From the NCBI RefSeq assembly GCF_008086045.1, contig NZ_VSEY01000035.1, positions 89,070 to 153,069 on the forward strand: 64,000 nt of DNA, read 5' to 3'. Positions 16,690 to 25,190 of the stretch are shown here, in pieces. This DNA comes from Nonomuraea sp. PA05 (GTDB taxonomy: Bacteria; Actinomycetota; Actinomycetes; Streptosporangiales; Streptosporangiaceae). Every line of letters starts with the position of its first letter. Position 1 is the first letter of the stretch. The notes under the pieces were generated by a model that did no database searches, had not been told where the DNA came from, and saw nothing but the letters and a program-made list of their open reading frames with translations. The position numbers were made by a program, and so were the translations under genes.

Positions 16690-17526
16690 CTACGAGGGAC
16701 GTCCGTCGGCGCCGCACTTGATGATCGGCCGGATGCAGTCACGCACCCGCCGCTCCATCTCGGCCGCCGGCCAGGCGTTGAAGAAGTCGCCGTGCATCGT
16801 GAACCCGCCGCCCGACGACAACCGGAAGCGGGACGGATCGCCGCTCACCGGGTACCGGATGACCTGCCGCAGCTTGGGCACCGGCACCGGATGCGTGCTC
16901 GGGCAGGCGCCCGCCACCGGGTAGGCCATGTGGCTCTTGTGGTCGGCGGAGTCCAGGTCCCGCCCGTTCCAGCACTGCGGGAAGTCCAGGTACGACTCCA
17001 GCATGGTGCCCGACGGGCAGTTCACGAAGTCCTTGGAGGCCCCCACGTGCCCGGCGTGCAGGCAGGACCACCTGGAGATCGTCGTGTTGTCGGGCCCGGT
17101 CGCCTTGGCGTTGCCCGCCACGATCCGCAACCCCAGCGGGAGCGGCTGGATGCGCGCGATGATGTCGTCCCGCACCCCTTCCCCGAGGTAGTAGAACGTG
17201 ACGATGGCCGGCTCCACGGGCGCGCCGTCCCGGTAGAGGGTGGGCACCCAGTACGACGACTTGTCCACGGCCGGGTTGCAGTTGGTGGCGCCGTTGAGCA
17301 GGTCGTTGAGCTGGGTGTGGGCGTTGGTGACACGGCTGCCGAAGAAGCTGTGCATGTGCGAGGCGCCCGGCAGCCCGGGGAAGACGATCGGGTCGTCGGG
17401 CAGCCGGTGGCTGAACGGGCAGTCGGCGAGGAACTCCGCCACCCGTACGGGCGCGGCCGCGGCAGGCGCCGGAGCGGCCACCACGAGCGTGCCGAGTAGC
17501 AGGGACAACAGGGCTAAGATCCGCAT
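16690..17526 (-). CDS. Secreted DUF1996 protein
   Basis: A 278-residue protein with a signal peptide (MRILALLSLLLGTLVVAAPA, cleavage after an Ala-rich stretch). The mature part has DUF1996 hallmarks: DDPIVFPGLPGASHMHSFFG near the N-terminus, then CLHAGHVG, FPQCWNGRDL, DHKSHMAYP and CPSTHPVPVPKL, with several conserved His/Cys. DUF1996 proteins occur beside secreted carbohydrate-active enzymes in fungi and actinomycetes, but their activity is unproven. The gene starts 20 bp after the GH16 stop with a good AAGGGAG site, so they form one operon. Confidence 0.88.
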   Translation of the reverse strand: MRILALLSLLLGTLVVAAPAPAAAAPVRVAEFLADCPFSHRLPDDPIVFPGLPGASHMHSFFGSRVTNAHTQLNDLLNGATNCNPAVDKSSYWVPTLYRDGAPVEPAIVTFYYLGEGVRDDIIARIQPLPLGLRIVAGNAKATGPDNTTISRWSCLHAGHVGASKDFVNCPSGTMLESYLDFPQCWNGRDLDSADHKSHMAYPVAGACPSTHPVPVPKLRQVIRYPVSGDPSRFRLSSGGGFTMHGDFFNAWPAAEMERRVRDCIRPIIKCGADGRPS

Positions 17527-17546
17527 GGCGGCTCCCTTGACGGGGG

Positions 17547-19238
17547 TCACTGGTAGACCCGCACGTAGTCGACGAGCATTCGTGACGGGAACGGCGTGGC
17601 GGCGTTCGGCGGCCCCGGCCAGTCGCCGCCCACGGCGAGGTTCAGGATGATGTAGAAGGGGTGGTCGAAGATCCACGGGCCACGGGTCTGCTCCACCTGG
17701 TCCTTGCTGATCGTGAACACCGTCCGCCCGTCGAGCGTGTAGACGATGCCCTTGCTGTCCCAGTTGGCGGCCCAGACGTGGAAGTCGTCGGAGTAGTCGG
17801 CGCCGTTCGGCAGCGTGTACGGCGACCCGACGCCGCCGCCCCCGTTGTAGGCGGGCGCGTGCACGGTCGAGTAGGACGTCTTCACGTCCTTGCCGAGGAC
17901 CTCCATGATGTCGATCTCGCCGTTGTACGGCCACGGCCGCCCGGTCAGGAAGTCGGCGCCCATCATCCAGAACGCCGGCCAGAGCCCGTTGCCCTTGGGC
18001 ACCTTGATCCGGGCCTCGACGCGGCCGTAGGTGAAGTGGAACTTCGTGCCGGTGTTCATCCTGGCGGAGGTGTACTGGCAGGTGGTGCTGCCGGTGAGCG
18101 GGTCGGGCGGGCAGGCGGAGCCCGGCGTGGCCTGCTTGCGGGCCTCCATGACCAGGTGGCCCTGGCCGTCCATGGCGGCGTTGGCGTGGTCGGTGTAGTA
18201 CTCCAGCTCGTTGTTCGGGCCGGTGCCGGGGTCGGCGCGCCACTTGGCGGCGTCGGGCTTGGCGCCCGCGGCGCCGTTGAACTCGTCGTTCCACACCAGG
18301 GCCGGCGGGTTGGCCGGGTCCCTGGGCGGGGCCGGCGGGGTCGTGGGGTTGCCGCCGGTGCCGTACACCTGGAACTCCCACAGGCTGTAGCCGTAGGCGC
18401 CGGCCCGCTGGGTGCCGTACATGCGGACGTACCGGCCGGTGCCGCTGACGTTCAGCGTCTGCTTGAAGCCGGCACCGCTGGTGGTGCTGTAGATCGTGGT
18501 CCAGGTGTTCGCGTCAGGGGAGGTCTGGAGCTGGTACGACCTGGCGTAGGCCGGGTCCCACTGCAGCACGACCTTGCTGATCTGGGCGGTGGCGCCGAGG
18601 TCCACGTAGATCCAGCCGGGGTCCGACCACGCGGCGGTGGCCCACCTGCTGGCCGGGTCGAGGTCGAACGCCCTGGCCGGGGTGCACTCCCAGCAGTTCC
18701 CGTCGTGCTGCGAGCTGGAGGCCACGCCGGGCTTGCCGTACGACAGCAGCCGCTCGCCGCCGGAGCCGCCGCCGTTCCCGTACACCTTGAACTCCCAGAG
18801 GCTGTAACCCCACTGGGTGGCGCGCTGGGTGCCGAGGACGCGGACGTACCGGCCACTGCCGGACACCGACAGGGTCTGGTTCCCTCCGGTGCCGGCGGCC
18901 GTGGAGTGCAGGTTGCTCCATGAGGTGCCGTCGGTGGACGCCTGCACCTGGAAGGCGGTGGCGTAGGCGGCCTCCCAGCTCAGCTCGACCTGCGTGATGG
19001 CGGCGGTCGCGCCGAGGTCCACCTGGATCCACTGCGGGTCGGAGAACGCGCTGGACCAGCGGGTGCCGGCATCGCCGTCCACGGCGGCGGAGGCGGGGAA
19101 GGCGGCGGCGCTCTCGGTGGAGGACGCGGTGACGGGCCTGCCCTGCGACAGCAGGGGGTCGGCGGCGTGGGCGGGCAGCGGGAACAGGGGGATCGCGAGG
19201 GCGACGAGCGCCACGAGACGACGTAACAGTGGACTCAC
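17547..19238 (-). CDS. Secreted GH16 beta-glucanase with two discoidin (F5/8 C) domains
   Basis: A 563-residue exported enzyme. Signal peptide ~1-25 (LVALVALAIPLFPLPAHA). Two F5/8-type C (CBM32-like) modules follow at ~27-155 and ~165-300, each ending in GYSLWEFxVYG, then a Pro-rich linker and a GH16 domain (~320-563). The catalytic motif GEIDIMEVLG gives nucleophile Glu441, Asp443 and acid/base Glu446. The laminarinase/beta-1,3(4)-glucanase group is most likely. GTG 19238 is chosen because GGAG lies 8 bases upstream and the signal peptide begins there. Regulated, by inference, by the divergent LacI protein through GAGCGCTC palindromes. Confidence 0.93.
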   Translation of the reverse strand: MSPLLRRLVALVALAIPLFPLPAHAADPLLSQGRPVTASSTESAAAFPASAAVDGDAGTRWSSAFSDPQWIQVDLGATAAITQVELSWEAAYATAFQVQASTDGTSWSNLHSTAAGTGGNQTLSVSGSGRYVRVLGTQRATQWGYSLWEFKVYGNGGGSGGERLLSYGKPGVASSSQHDGNCWECTPARAFDLDPASRWATAAWSDPGWIYVDLGATAQISKVVLQWDPAYARSYQLQTSPDANTWTTIYSTTSGAGFKQTLNVSGTGRYVRMYGTQRAGAYGYSLWEFQVYGTGGNPTTPPAPPRDPANPPALVWNDEFNGAAGAKPDAAKWRADPGTGPNNELEYYTDHANAAMDGQGHLVMEARKQATPGSACPPDPLTGSTTCQYTSARMNTGTKFHFTYGRVEARIKVPKGNGLWPAFWMMGADFLTGRPWPYNGEIDIMEVLGKDVKTSYSTVHAPAYNGGGGVGSPYTLPNGADYSDDFHVWAANWDSKGIVYTLDGRTVFTISKDQVEQTRGPWIFDHPFYIILNLAVGGDWPGPPNAATPFPSRMLVDYVRVYQ

Positions 19239-19268
19239 AACGTCTCCGTCAAACTGGGGGAAGGTTCG

Positions 19269-19282
19269 AGGGAGCGCTCCCT
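19269..19282. promoter_or_regulatory. LacI-type operator 1
   Basis: Perfect 14-bp palindrome AGGGAGCGCTCCCT with the CG-centred core typical of LacI-family operators, 30 bp upstream of the GH16 start. Confidence 0.7.
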
Positions 19283-19346
19283 GAGTAGGAGACTGCTCGC
19301 GCCCGTAATCTCTGTCAAGCCTCGGGTTAACCTCCCCGACACGCAA

Positions 19347-19358
19347 GAGAGCGCTCTC
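19347..19358. promoter_or_regulatory. LacI-type operator 2
   Basis: Perfect palindrome GAGAGCGCTCTC, centre 77 bp from operator 1, in the divergent GH16/LacI intergenic region. A weaker third copy (GAAGCGCTCT, 19511-19520) lies just upstream of the LacI start at 19539, consistent with autoregulation. Confidence 0.7.
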
Positions 19359-19538
19359 CAGAACACTTCCGTTAGGCTGCTTCGGCCCCGCTACCTGCCA
19401 CTACGCATCCAACGCCGGACCCAGAACCCGAGCCCCGGCCCGGACACCGAGAAACATTGCGTTTCCCCGCCACCTTGACTGCTCCGCGCCCCTGACCCCA
19501 CCCTCATGGGGAAGCGCTCTCTCACACCGAGGAGGGAA

Positions 19539-20528
19539 GTGGCCAGACCCACCCTGGAAGCCGTGGCCGCCCGCGCCGGCGTCTCCAAGTCCAGCGTCTC
19601 CCGAGTGATCAACGGCGCCACCACCGTCGCCCCGTCCATCCGCGAGGTCGTGCTGCGCGCCGTCAGGGAGCTGGGCTACGTCCCCCACGCCGCCGCCCGC
19701 AACCTCGCCACCCGCCGCACGAACGCCGTCGCCCTCGTCGTATCCGACCCACCCAAGGGCCTCGTCTCAGACGACCCGATGTTCTCCGCCGTGGTCCGTC
19801 AGGCCAGCAGGAAACTGGAGGCGGCCGGCAAGCAGGTGGTGCTCATGCTGGCCGGCTCCGAGGACAGCCGCGCCCGCGTCGCCCGCTACGTGGCGGCCGG
19901 TCACGTGGACGGCGTCATGCTCGTCTCCATGCACGGCGCCGACTCACTGCCCGCCACCCTGGCCCGCAAGGGCATCCCCATCGTCTCCCTGGGCCGCACC
20001 AACCCGGCCGTCCCGTACGTCGACAACGACAACCCCGGCGGCGCCGACCTCGCCGTCCGCCACCTCCTGCGCCAGGGCAGGCGCCGGGTCGCCACCATCA
20101 CGGGCCCGCTCGACATGATCGCCTCACAGGAACGCCTCACCGGCTACACCGACGTCATGCGCGAGACCTGCCACCGCTCCATCGTCGCCATCGGCGACTT
20201 CACCCGCGTCTCCGGCGCCGACGCCATGCGCCAGCTCCTCCAGGACGACCCGGCCCTCGACGCCGTCTTCGCCGCCAACGACCTCATGGCCATCGGCGCC
20301 CTGCGCACCCTGCGCGAGGCGGGCCGCAGGGTGCCGGACGACGTGGCGGTGGTGGGCTTCGACGACATCGAGGCCGCCCGCTACACCGCCCCCGCGCTGA
20401 CCACGGTTCACAGCCCGATGAGCGACTGGGCCAGCGGGACCGTGGAGTTGTTGCTGGGGTTGTTCGAGGGCGGGCCCGACGAGCCGGTACTGCTCCCGGC
20501 CGAACTGGTGGTACGGGAGTCAGCTTGA
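19539..20528 (+). CDS. LacI-family transcriptional regulator
   Basis: A 329-residue regulator. The N-terminal HTH reads RPTLEAVAARAGVSKSSVSR-VINGATTVAP with the hinge AARNLATRRTN. The periplasmic-binding-protein-like sensor domain (~65-329) includes LVVSDPP, VDGVMLVSMHG and VAVVGFDDIEAARYTAPALT. The GTG at 19539 is preferred over ATG 19506: AGGAGG ends 3 bases before it, LacI proteins normally begin RPTLxDVA, and it leaves the third operator-like site outside the gene. Likely a sugar-responsive repressor of the GH16 operon. Confidence 0.92.
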   Translation: MARPTLEAVAARAGVSKSSVSRVINGATTVAPSIREVVLRAVRELGYVPHAAARNLATRRTNAVALVVSDPPKGLVSDDPMFSAVVRQASRKLEAAGKQVVLMLAGSEDSRARVARYVAAGHVDGVMLVSMHGADSLPATLARKGIPIVSLGRTNPAVPYVDNDNPGGADLAVRHLLRQGRRRVATITGPLDMIASQERLTGYTDVMRETCHRSIVAIGDFTRVSGADAMRQLLQDDPALDAVFAANDLMAIGALRTLREAGRRVPDDVAVVGFDDIEAARYTAPALTTVHSPMSDWASGTVELLLGLFEGGPDEPVLLPAELVVRESA

Positions 20529-20571
20529 TCATAATGGCGGGGATTCGTTTCTCGCTCGGAGCGGAGTACAC

Positions 20572-21636
20572 GTGCGCTTATCCCCCTCAGAACGGCTGAG
20601 CATCATCCGGCCCTTTCGCCGCCTAGCTGCCTCGCTGAGCACCTTGACCATGACGATCGGCCTGGTCCTCGCCGGAGCACCCGCGGCCTCGGCCGCAGAT
20701 TCGGTCACCAACCTGGGCCTGGTCCCTTACACTGCCTCGTCCGAAGTCGAGATCGTCACGGACGGTGACAGGCTCTTCACTTCCGCCCGCAACCGGATCG
20801 TGGTCACAGACACCAGCGGCACGCTGATCAGCTACATCACCGATCTGTCCTACGTGGTGGGCCTCACGGTGGCATCCGACGGAACCCGGCTGTACGCGGC
20901 ACTGCGTGACTCGAACGAGGTCGTTGAGATCGACACCTCGACTCTCACGATCACCCGGCGGTTCGACTTCGCGGCGTACACATGCCCGTACCGCTTGTCG
21001 CTGTCCGGCAATACGCTGTGGACCGGGCACGGGTGTGGACCGGGGAATGGCGGGGTTGCAAGCCTCGACCTGTCGGCCCCGGCCCCGCAACCCGTCACCG
21101 CCTTGACGGGGCTGGCCTACGCGCCCATGCTCGCCGCCGCGCAGAACACACTCGTGCTCGGCTACTCCCGCGTCTCCCCGTCCAAGCTGATGTCCTACGA
21201 CGTGAGCACCGGTTCTCCGCAGCTTCGCGGCGAGATCGACGGCCTGCCCTACCTCTCCGACTTGTCCATCACACCGGACGGCTCGACGGCACTGGCGGCG
21301 TTCCCGACCCGGCTGGAAGCCTGGGACACCTCAAGCCTCACGATGGTCCGCCAATACGGCGAGAACGCTTCGGCCCAGGGCAGTGCCGTGGCCGTGACCG
21401 TCACCCCGGACGGCGCCAAGGTCGTCGGCGGCTGGACCGTCCGGGGCGTCGAGGTGTACGACCTGGTGACGGGCGTGATGACCTACGCGAAAACGAGTCC
21501 CACCGGTTGGTCGAGCCCCATGGTCGACACCGGCACCATCACCACCGTCGGCGATGAGGTCTTCAGCGTGCTGCGGACCAGGGGTTCCACTGTCCTGCGG
21601 CTGTGGAGACTGGAAGACGCCACTCTGACACCATGA
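20572..21636 (+). CDS. Secreted beta-propeller-like protein
   Basis: A 354-residue exported protein. Signal peptide ~1-42 (LTMTIGLVLAGAPAASAADS). The mature chain has repeated four-strand units with motifs such as VGLTVASDGTRLYAAL, LSDLSITPDGSTALAAF and VAVTVTPDGAKVVGGW, the YncE/WD40-like NHL-type propeller pattern (SDG/PDG turns). No catalytic residues are recognisable; binding or structural role likely. GTG start with GGAG nearby. It follows the LacI gene by 43 bp but has no visible functional link. Confidence 0.78.
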   Translation: MRLSPSERLSIIRPFRRLAASLSTLTMTIGLVLAGAPAASAADSVTNLGLVPYTASSEVEIVTDGDRLFTSARNRIVVTDTSGTLISYITDLSYVVGLTVASDGTRLYAALRDSNEVVEIDTSTLTITRRFDFAAYTCPYRLSLSGNTLWTGHGCGPGNGGVASLDLSAPAPQPVTALTGLAYAPMLAAAQNTLVLGYSRVSPSKLMSYDVSTGSPQLRGEIDGLPYLSDLSITPDGSTALAAFPTRLEAWDTSSLTMVRQYGENASAQGSAVAVTVTPDGAKVVGGWTVRGVEVYDLVTGVMTYAKTSPTGWSSPMVDTGTITTVGDEVFSVLRTRGSTVLRLWRLEDATLTP

Positions 21637-21651
21637 CGTGCCCCGGCCGGG

Positions 21652-21687
21652 CGTAGGCCACCCCTCCCTTACGGGGGGCGGCCTACG
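21652..21687. terminator. Bidirectional hairpin terminator between convergent genes
   Basis: Outer arms CGTAGGCC and GGCCTACG enclose a second stem (CCCCTCCC against GGGGGG). It lies between the stop of the propeller gene and the stop of rtcB and has no T-tract, as is common for actinomycete terminators. Confidence 0.7.
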
Positions 21688-21696
21688 GCCCATGGT

Positions 21697-22884
21697 TCAG
21701 CCCTTGATGCAGATGAGCTGCCGCAGGTGAGCGACCACCTGCACGAGATCCGTCTGAGCCGCCATCACCGACTCCAGATCCTTGTACGCCCCCGGAATCT
21801 CATCCAGCACCCCGGAGTCCTTACGGCACTCGACCCCTGCCGTCTGCTCCTCCAGGTCCTTCACGGTGAACGTCTTCTTCGCCTTGTTCCGGCTCATCTT
21901 CCGGCCGGCCCCGTGCGAGGCCGAGTTGAACGCCGCCGCGTTCCCCAGCCCCTTCACGATGTACGTCCCGGTGGCCATCGAGCCAGGGATGATCCCCAGC
22001 TCCCCCGCACCGGCCCGGATCGCGCCCTTACGGGTGACGAGCACGTCCACCCCGTCGTACCGCTCCTCCGCCACGTAGTTGTGGTGGCAGGAGATCGGCT
22101 GCTCGAACGTGATCTCAGGCAGGTGCCGCCGCAGCACGTCGCACACCAGCCCCATCATCAGCGCCCGGTTGCGCCGCGCGTAGTCCTGCGCCCAGAACAG
22201 GTCGCGCCGGTAGGCGTCCATCTCCGGCGTGTGCCCGAGGAAGACGGCCAGGTCCCGGTCCACCAGCCCCTGGTTGTGCGACAGCCCGCGGGCCACCCCG
22301 ATGTGGTGCTCCGCCAGCTCCTTGCCGATGTTGCGCGAGCCGGAGTGCAGCACGACCCACACCCAGCCCTCGTCGTCGGCGCACACCTCGAGGAAGTGGT
22401 TGCCGCCGCCGAGCGTGCCCATCTGGACCTCTGCCCGCTCGCGCCGCGCCATCACGGCCGGCGCCAGCTCGTCGAAGTCCTTCCAGAACCGTGCCCACCC
22501 GGCCGGCTTCATCCCGGACACGGTGTCCGGATCGACCGGCCGCTTGTGGTGGCTGAAGCCGACCGGCACGGCCTGCTCCAGCCTCCCGCGCAGGTAGGCC
22601 AGATTGTCGGGGAGCCGCGAAGCCTGGTACGAGGTCTTGACGGCCGTCATGCCGCAGCCGATGTCCACGCCGACGGCCGCCGGCGAGACCGCGTCCCGCA
22701 TCGCGATGACCGAGCCGACGGTCGCACCCTTGCCGTGGTGCACGTCCGGCATGACGGCGACACCGTGGACCCACTCCAGGTTCGCCACGTTGCGCAGTTG
22801 CTGCATCGCCTGCGGCTCGACCGACTCCGGCTCCGCCCACATCCTCAGCGGACGCCGCGTTCCGGTCACCTCGTTGTACGTCAT
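21697..22884 (-). CDS. rtcB: RtcB-type RNA ligase
   Basis: A 395-residue RNA-splicing/repair ligase that joins 2',3'-cyclic phosphate or 3'-phosphate ends to 5'-OH ends using GTP and Mn2+. Family motifs in order: MPDVHHGKGATVGSVIA, VGVDIGCGM (metal Cys), MGTLGGGNHFLEV, LHSGSRNIGKE, SCHHNYV, GSMATGTYIVKG and SASHGAGRKMSR (catalytic His). Start ATG 22884 has GGAGGAGG upstream; an in-frame upstream extension to 22986 lacks family similarity. No rtcA or archease gene is adjacent. Confidence 0.95.
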   Translation of the reverse strand: MTYNEVTGTRRPLRMWAEPESVEPQAMQQLRNVANLEWVHGVAVMPDVHHGKGATVGSVIAMRDAVSPAAVGVDIGCGMTAVKTSYQASRLPDNLAYLRGRLEQAVPVGFSHHKRPVDPDTVSGMKPAGWARFWKDFDELAPAVMARRERAEVQMGTLGGGNHFLEVCADDEGWVWVVLHSGSRNIGKELAEHHIGVARGLSHNQGLVDRDLAVFLGHTPEMDAYRRDLFWAQDYARRNRALMMGLVCDVLRRHLPEITFEQPISCHHNYVAEERYDGVDVLVTRKGAIRAGAGELGIIPGSMATGTYIVKGLGNAAAFNSASHGAGRKMSRNKAKKTFTVKDLEEQTAGVECRKDSGVLDEIPGAYKDLESVMAAQTDLVQVVAHLRQLICIKG

Positions 22885-23025
22885 CTCGTATCGCCTCCTC
22901 CCGGTCACACTCCGAACGCGATCTATCAGGCCAGAGTTCCCATACCCCCGCAACCGATTTATGTGTCTCGACCCCTCTGAAGTCACCGGGCAATATCGTG
23001 TCAGCGTCGGCGGGAGGAGATGGCG

Positions 23026-24009
23026 ATGCCTTCCAGGAGAGAACGCGGGCCGCGTTCGATGAGGCCGCGCGCAAGGCTGTCGTCAACGCGACGTGCGCCT
23101 TGGTGGAAGGGATCCAAGCTCCGATGGGCGGGAACTGCGCTCATTGTCCCGGTCGTCGTGGCAGTGGTTGCGAGCCTGGCTTCGAAGGGTAGCGAAAAGG
23201 CTCTGGGCTGGAACGACAGCAAGCCGACGAGCCTATCCCCCAGCACAGCGAAGAGCGTCTCACCCGCACCTTCCGGAGAGGCGGTGAAGGTGAATGCCAT
23301 TACCTTCGTGCCCAAACGGAATGACAATACGTTCGTCGTCGCGGGGATCGTCGCGCCGGACGCTGTGCACAAGCTCAACGCCTCGTTCGACCCGGAGAAG
23401 GATCCGGAAGGAGCAGCAGCGGCTCTGCGGACTCTGGGCGGCGTGGAGACAACGCAATCCACGTACGAGCTGGAGCTGGAGGGTAACCGTCAGAAACCTG
23501 TCCGCATCACCAACATGAGACTCGACGCGAACTGCCGCGAGCCTCTGACGGACACGCTGTTCTTCTCGCCACCCCAGGGCGACGCCCCGACCGTGAAGAT
23601 CGGCTTTGATCTGGACAGCCCCAATCCGATCGCTCAGTACGCCAAGGAACACGAAGATGGCCCGGGATTTCCGTATCGCTTCACCGGCGACTATTTCGCC
23701 GACCAGAAGTATGAGCTGAAGAACGGCGAACAGGCCACGTTCCGTGTCACCGCTAGAACGTTCAAACACTATTGCGAGTTCAGAATAAGGCTGTCCCTGT
23801 TGGCGGACAGCAAGCCCGCCACGCAGATCATCGACGACATGGGCAGGCCGTTCCGCATCTCGGCCAAGGTCGCCTCTAAGGATTCCGTCGGCCACGTATG
23901 GGCGGACTGCTCAGCGTACAAGCGCGTCTACGGGGGAGGCGCCGTGAACGACGAGCAGCCCACGCCCTCGGGCTGGTGGTCGGCCAGACCCGGCACACGA
24001 TTCTGCTGA
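23026..24009 (+). CDS. Membrane-anchored protein of unknown function
   Basis: A 327-residue protein with an Arg-rich cytoplasmic N-terminus (~1-30), one membrane segment (WAGTALIVPVVVAVVASLAS, ~34-53) and a large extracytoplasmic domain beginning with a Ser/Pro/Lys linker. Start at ATG 23026: GGGAGGAG lies 8 bases upstream, whereas the ATG at 23020 is too close to it. The outer domain is rich in beta-strand and polar residues, with scattered cysteines near the C-terminus. I do not recognise a family. GC is lower than in neighbouring genes, which may mark an acquired gene. Confidence 0.8.
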   Translation: MPSRRERGPRSMRPRARLSSTRRAPWWKGSKLRWAGTALIVPVVVAVVASLASKGSEKALGWNDSKPTSLSPSTAKSVSPAPSGEAVKVNAITFVPKRNDNTFVVAGIVAPDAVHKLNASFDPEKDPEGAAAALRTLGGVETTQSTYELELEGNRQKPVRITNMRLDANCREPLTDTLFFSPPQGDAPTVKIGFDLDSPNPIAQYAKEHEDGPGFPYRFTGDYFADQKYELKNGEQATFRVTARTFKHYCEFRIRLSLLADSKPATQIIDDMGRPFRISAKVASKDSVGHVWADCSAYKRVYGGGAVNDEQPTPSGWWSARPGTRFC

Positions 24010-24018
24010 CCGCGCTCG

Positions 24019-24342
24019 TCAGTTGCCGAACTGCTTGGTCTCCGGCTTCTCCACCATGAGCGCGTGCGCGGGCTCGTCCGCCACCGGACGGTGCCGCAGC
24101 CCGCGCGGGACGACGAAGACGGATCCGGGCGTCATGACGACCGGATCCCGGCCCTCCAGCTCCAGCCGGAACGTGCCGTCCCAGCACAGGAACAGCTCGT
24201 CCTCGTCGTGGTAGTGCCAGGGGAACTCGCCGTGGAGCTGGGCCAGCCGCACCACGGCGTCGTTCACCTCGGCGAGCTGCCGCTGCTGCCAGGGGCCCGG
24301 CAGCGTTGCGATGACCTCGGGGACCGACACTGCGACAGTCAT
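24019..24342 (-). CDS. Single-domain cupin
   Basis: A 107-residue cupin fold. Motif 1 WHYHDEDELFLCWDG supplies His/His/Glu metal ligands; motif 2 PGSVFVVPRGLRHRPV supplies the third His. Such small cupins may be isomerases, dioxygenases or ligand-binding proteins; no specific activity can be assigned. Convergent with the preceding gene (9-bp gap). Confidence 0.85.
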   Translation of the reverse strand: MTVAVSVPEVIATLPGPWQQRQLAEVNDAVVRLAQLHGEFPWHYHDEDELFLCWDGTFRLELEGRDPVVMTPGSVFVVPRGLRHRPVADEPAHALMVEKPETKQFGN

Positions 24343-24416
24343 GTTCTTGCCTCCTTGATGTGTTGGACAGGTCCCATCAAAGCGGCACGTAAAGGCAGGT
24401 CACAGAGCCAATGCCG

Positions 24417-25190
24417 CTAAATTGGTCCGCCTCTTGGGCCAATCAGCTCCAGGGTCCGCTCGTACAGCCGCTCGGCCGCCCGCGGATCAGGGGACAGGCG
24501 GATCGGACGGTCCCGTAGATAGGCGGTGAGGGGTGCGGCGGGCGGGTCGTCGATGCGCGCCACGATGGGCTTGATGCCCTCCTCGACCGGGACGCCGTAC
24601 CGCTTGAGCGCCGCCACGTGCGCGGCGGTCGCCGCGTCGTACTCGCCCGCGACGCTCGTCGAGACCCCGCCGGGATGGATGAGGACATATCCGGTACGGG
24701 CGCCGTGGCGGGCGGCGAACGCGACTCCCAGCAGGTCGTTCGCCTTCCCCGCCTGAAACTGGGCCGTCATGCCGTCGTACGAGCGTTCCAGCATCAGGTC
24801 GCCCCAGTGGATGCGTCCGTCCGGCTGTCCGGGCCCGGACACGTTGACGATCGTGCGCGGCGCGGTGAGGCCATGGCTGAGCAGGAAGCGGCTCAGGTAG
24901 TCCAGCGCGAACGTGCCCTCCAGCCCCTCCTCGGTGACGAACCGGTGCGTGCGGAAGAACCGCGCGCACAGCACCAGCGCGTCCACGACCGGGAAGCGGG
25001 CGTTGACCTCCTCGATCACCCGCCGGTTCTCGCGCACCAGGCTCAGGTCCGCCTGGATGAACACCGCCCCCGGCAGCGCCTTGGCCGCGTCCCTGCCGAC
25101 GACGGCGACCGTGTCGCCGCGCTCCAGGTAGGTGCGGGCGAGCGCCCTGCCCATCCCGTCCGTACCGCCGGTGATCACGAGCGTCCTCAT
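24417..25190 (-). CDS. Short-chain dehydrogenase-like protein with Phe in place of catalytic Tyr
   Basis: A 257-residue Rossmann protein. TGGTDGMGRALARTYLERG is the classical TGxxxGxG cofactor motif, and IVNVSGPGQPDG supplies the active-site Ser strand. The YxxxK site reads FQAGKAND, keeping Lys but with Phe at the Tyr position, so normal SDR chemistry may be impaired. Start ATG overlaps the MFS stop by 4 bases, so the pair is co-translated and probably under TetR control. Confidence 0.85.
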   Translation of the reverse strand: MRTLVITGGTDGMGRALARTYLERGDTVAVVGRDAAKALPGAVFIQADLSLVRENRRVIEEVNARFPVVDALVLCARFFRTHRFVTEEGLEGTFALDYLSRFLLSHGLTAPRTIVNVSGPGQPDGRIHWGDLMLERSYDGMTAQFQAGKANDLLGVAFAARHGARTGYVLIHPGGVSTSVAGEYDAATAAHVAALKRYGVPVEEGIKPIVARIDDPPAAPLTAYLRDRPIRLSPDPRAAERLYERTLELIGPRGGPI

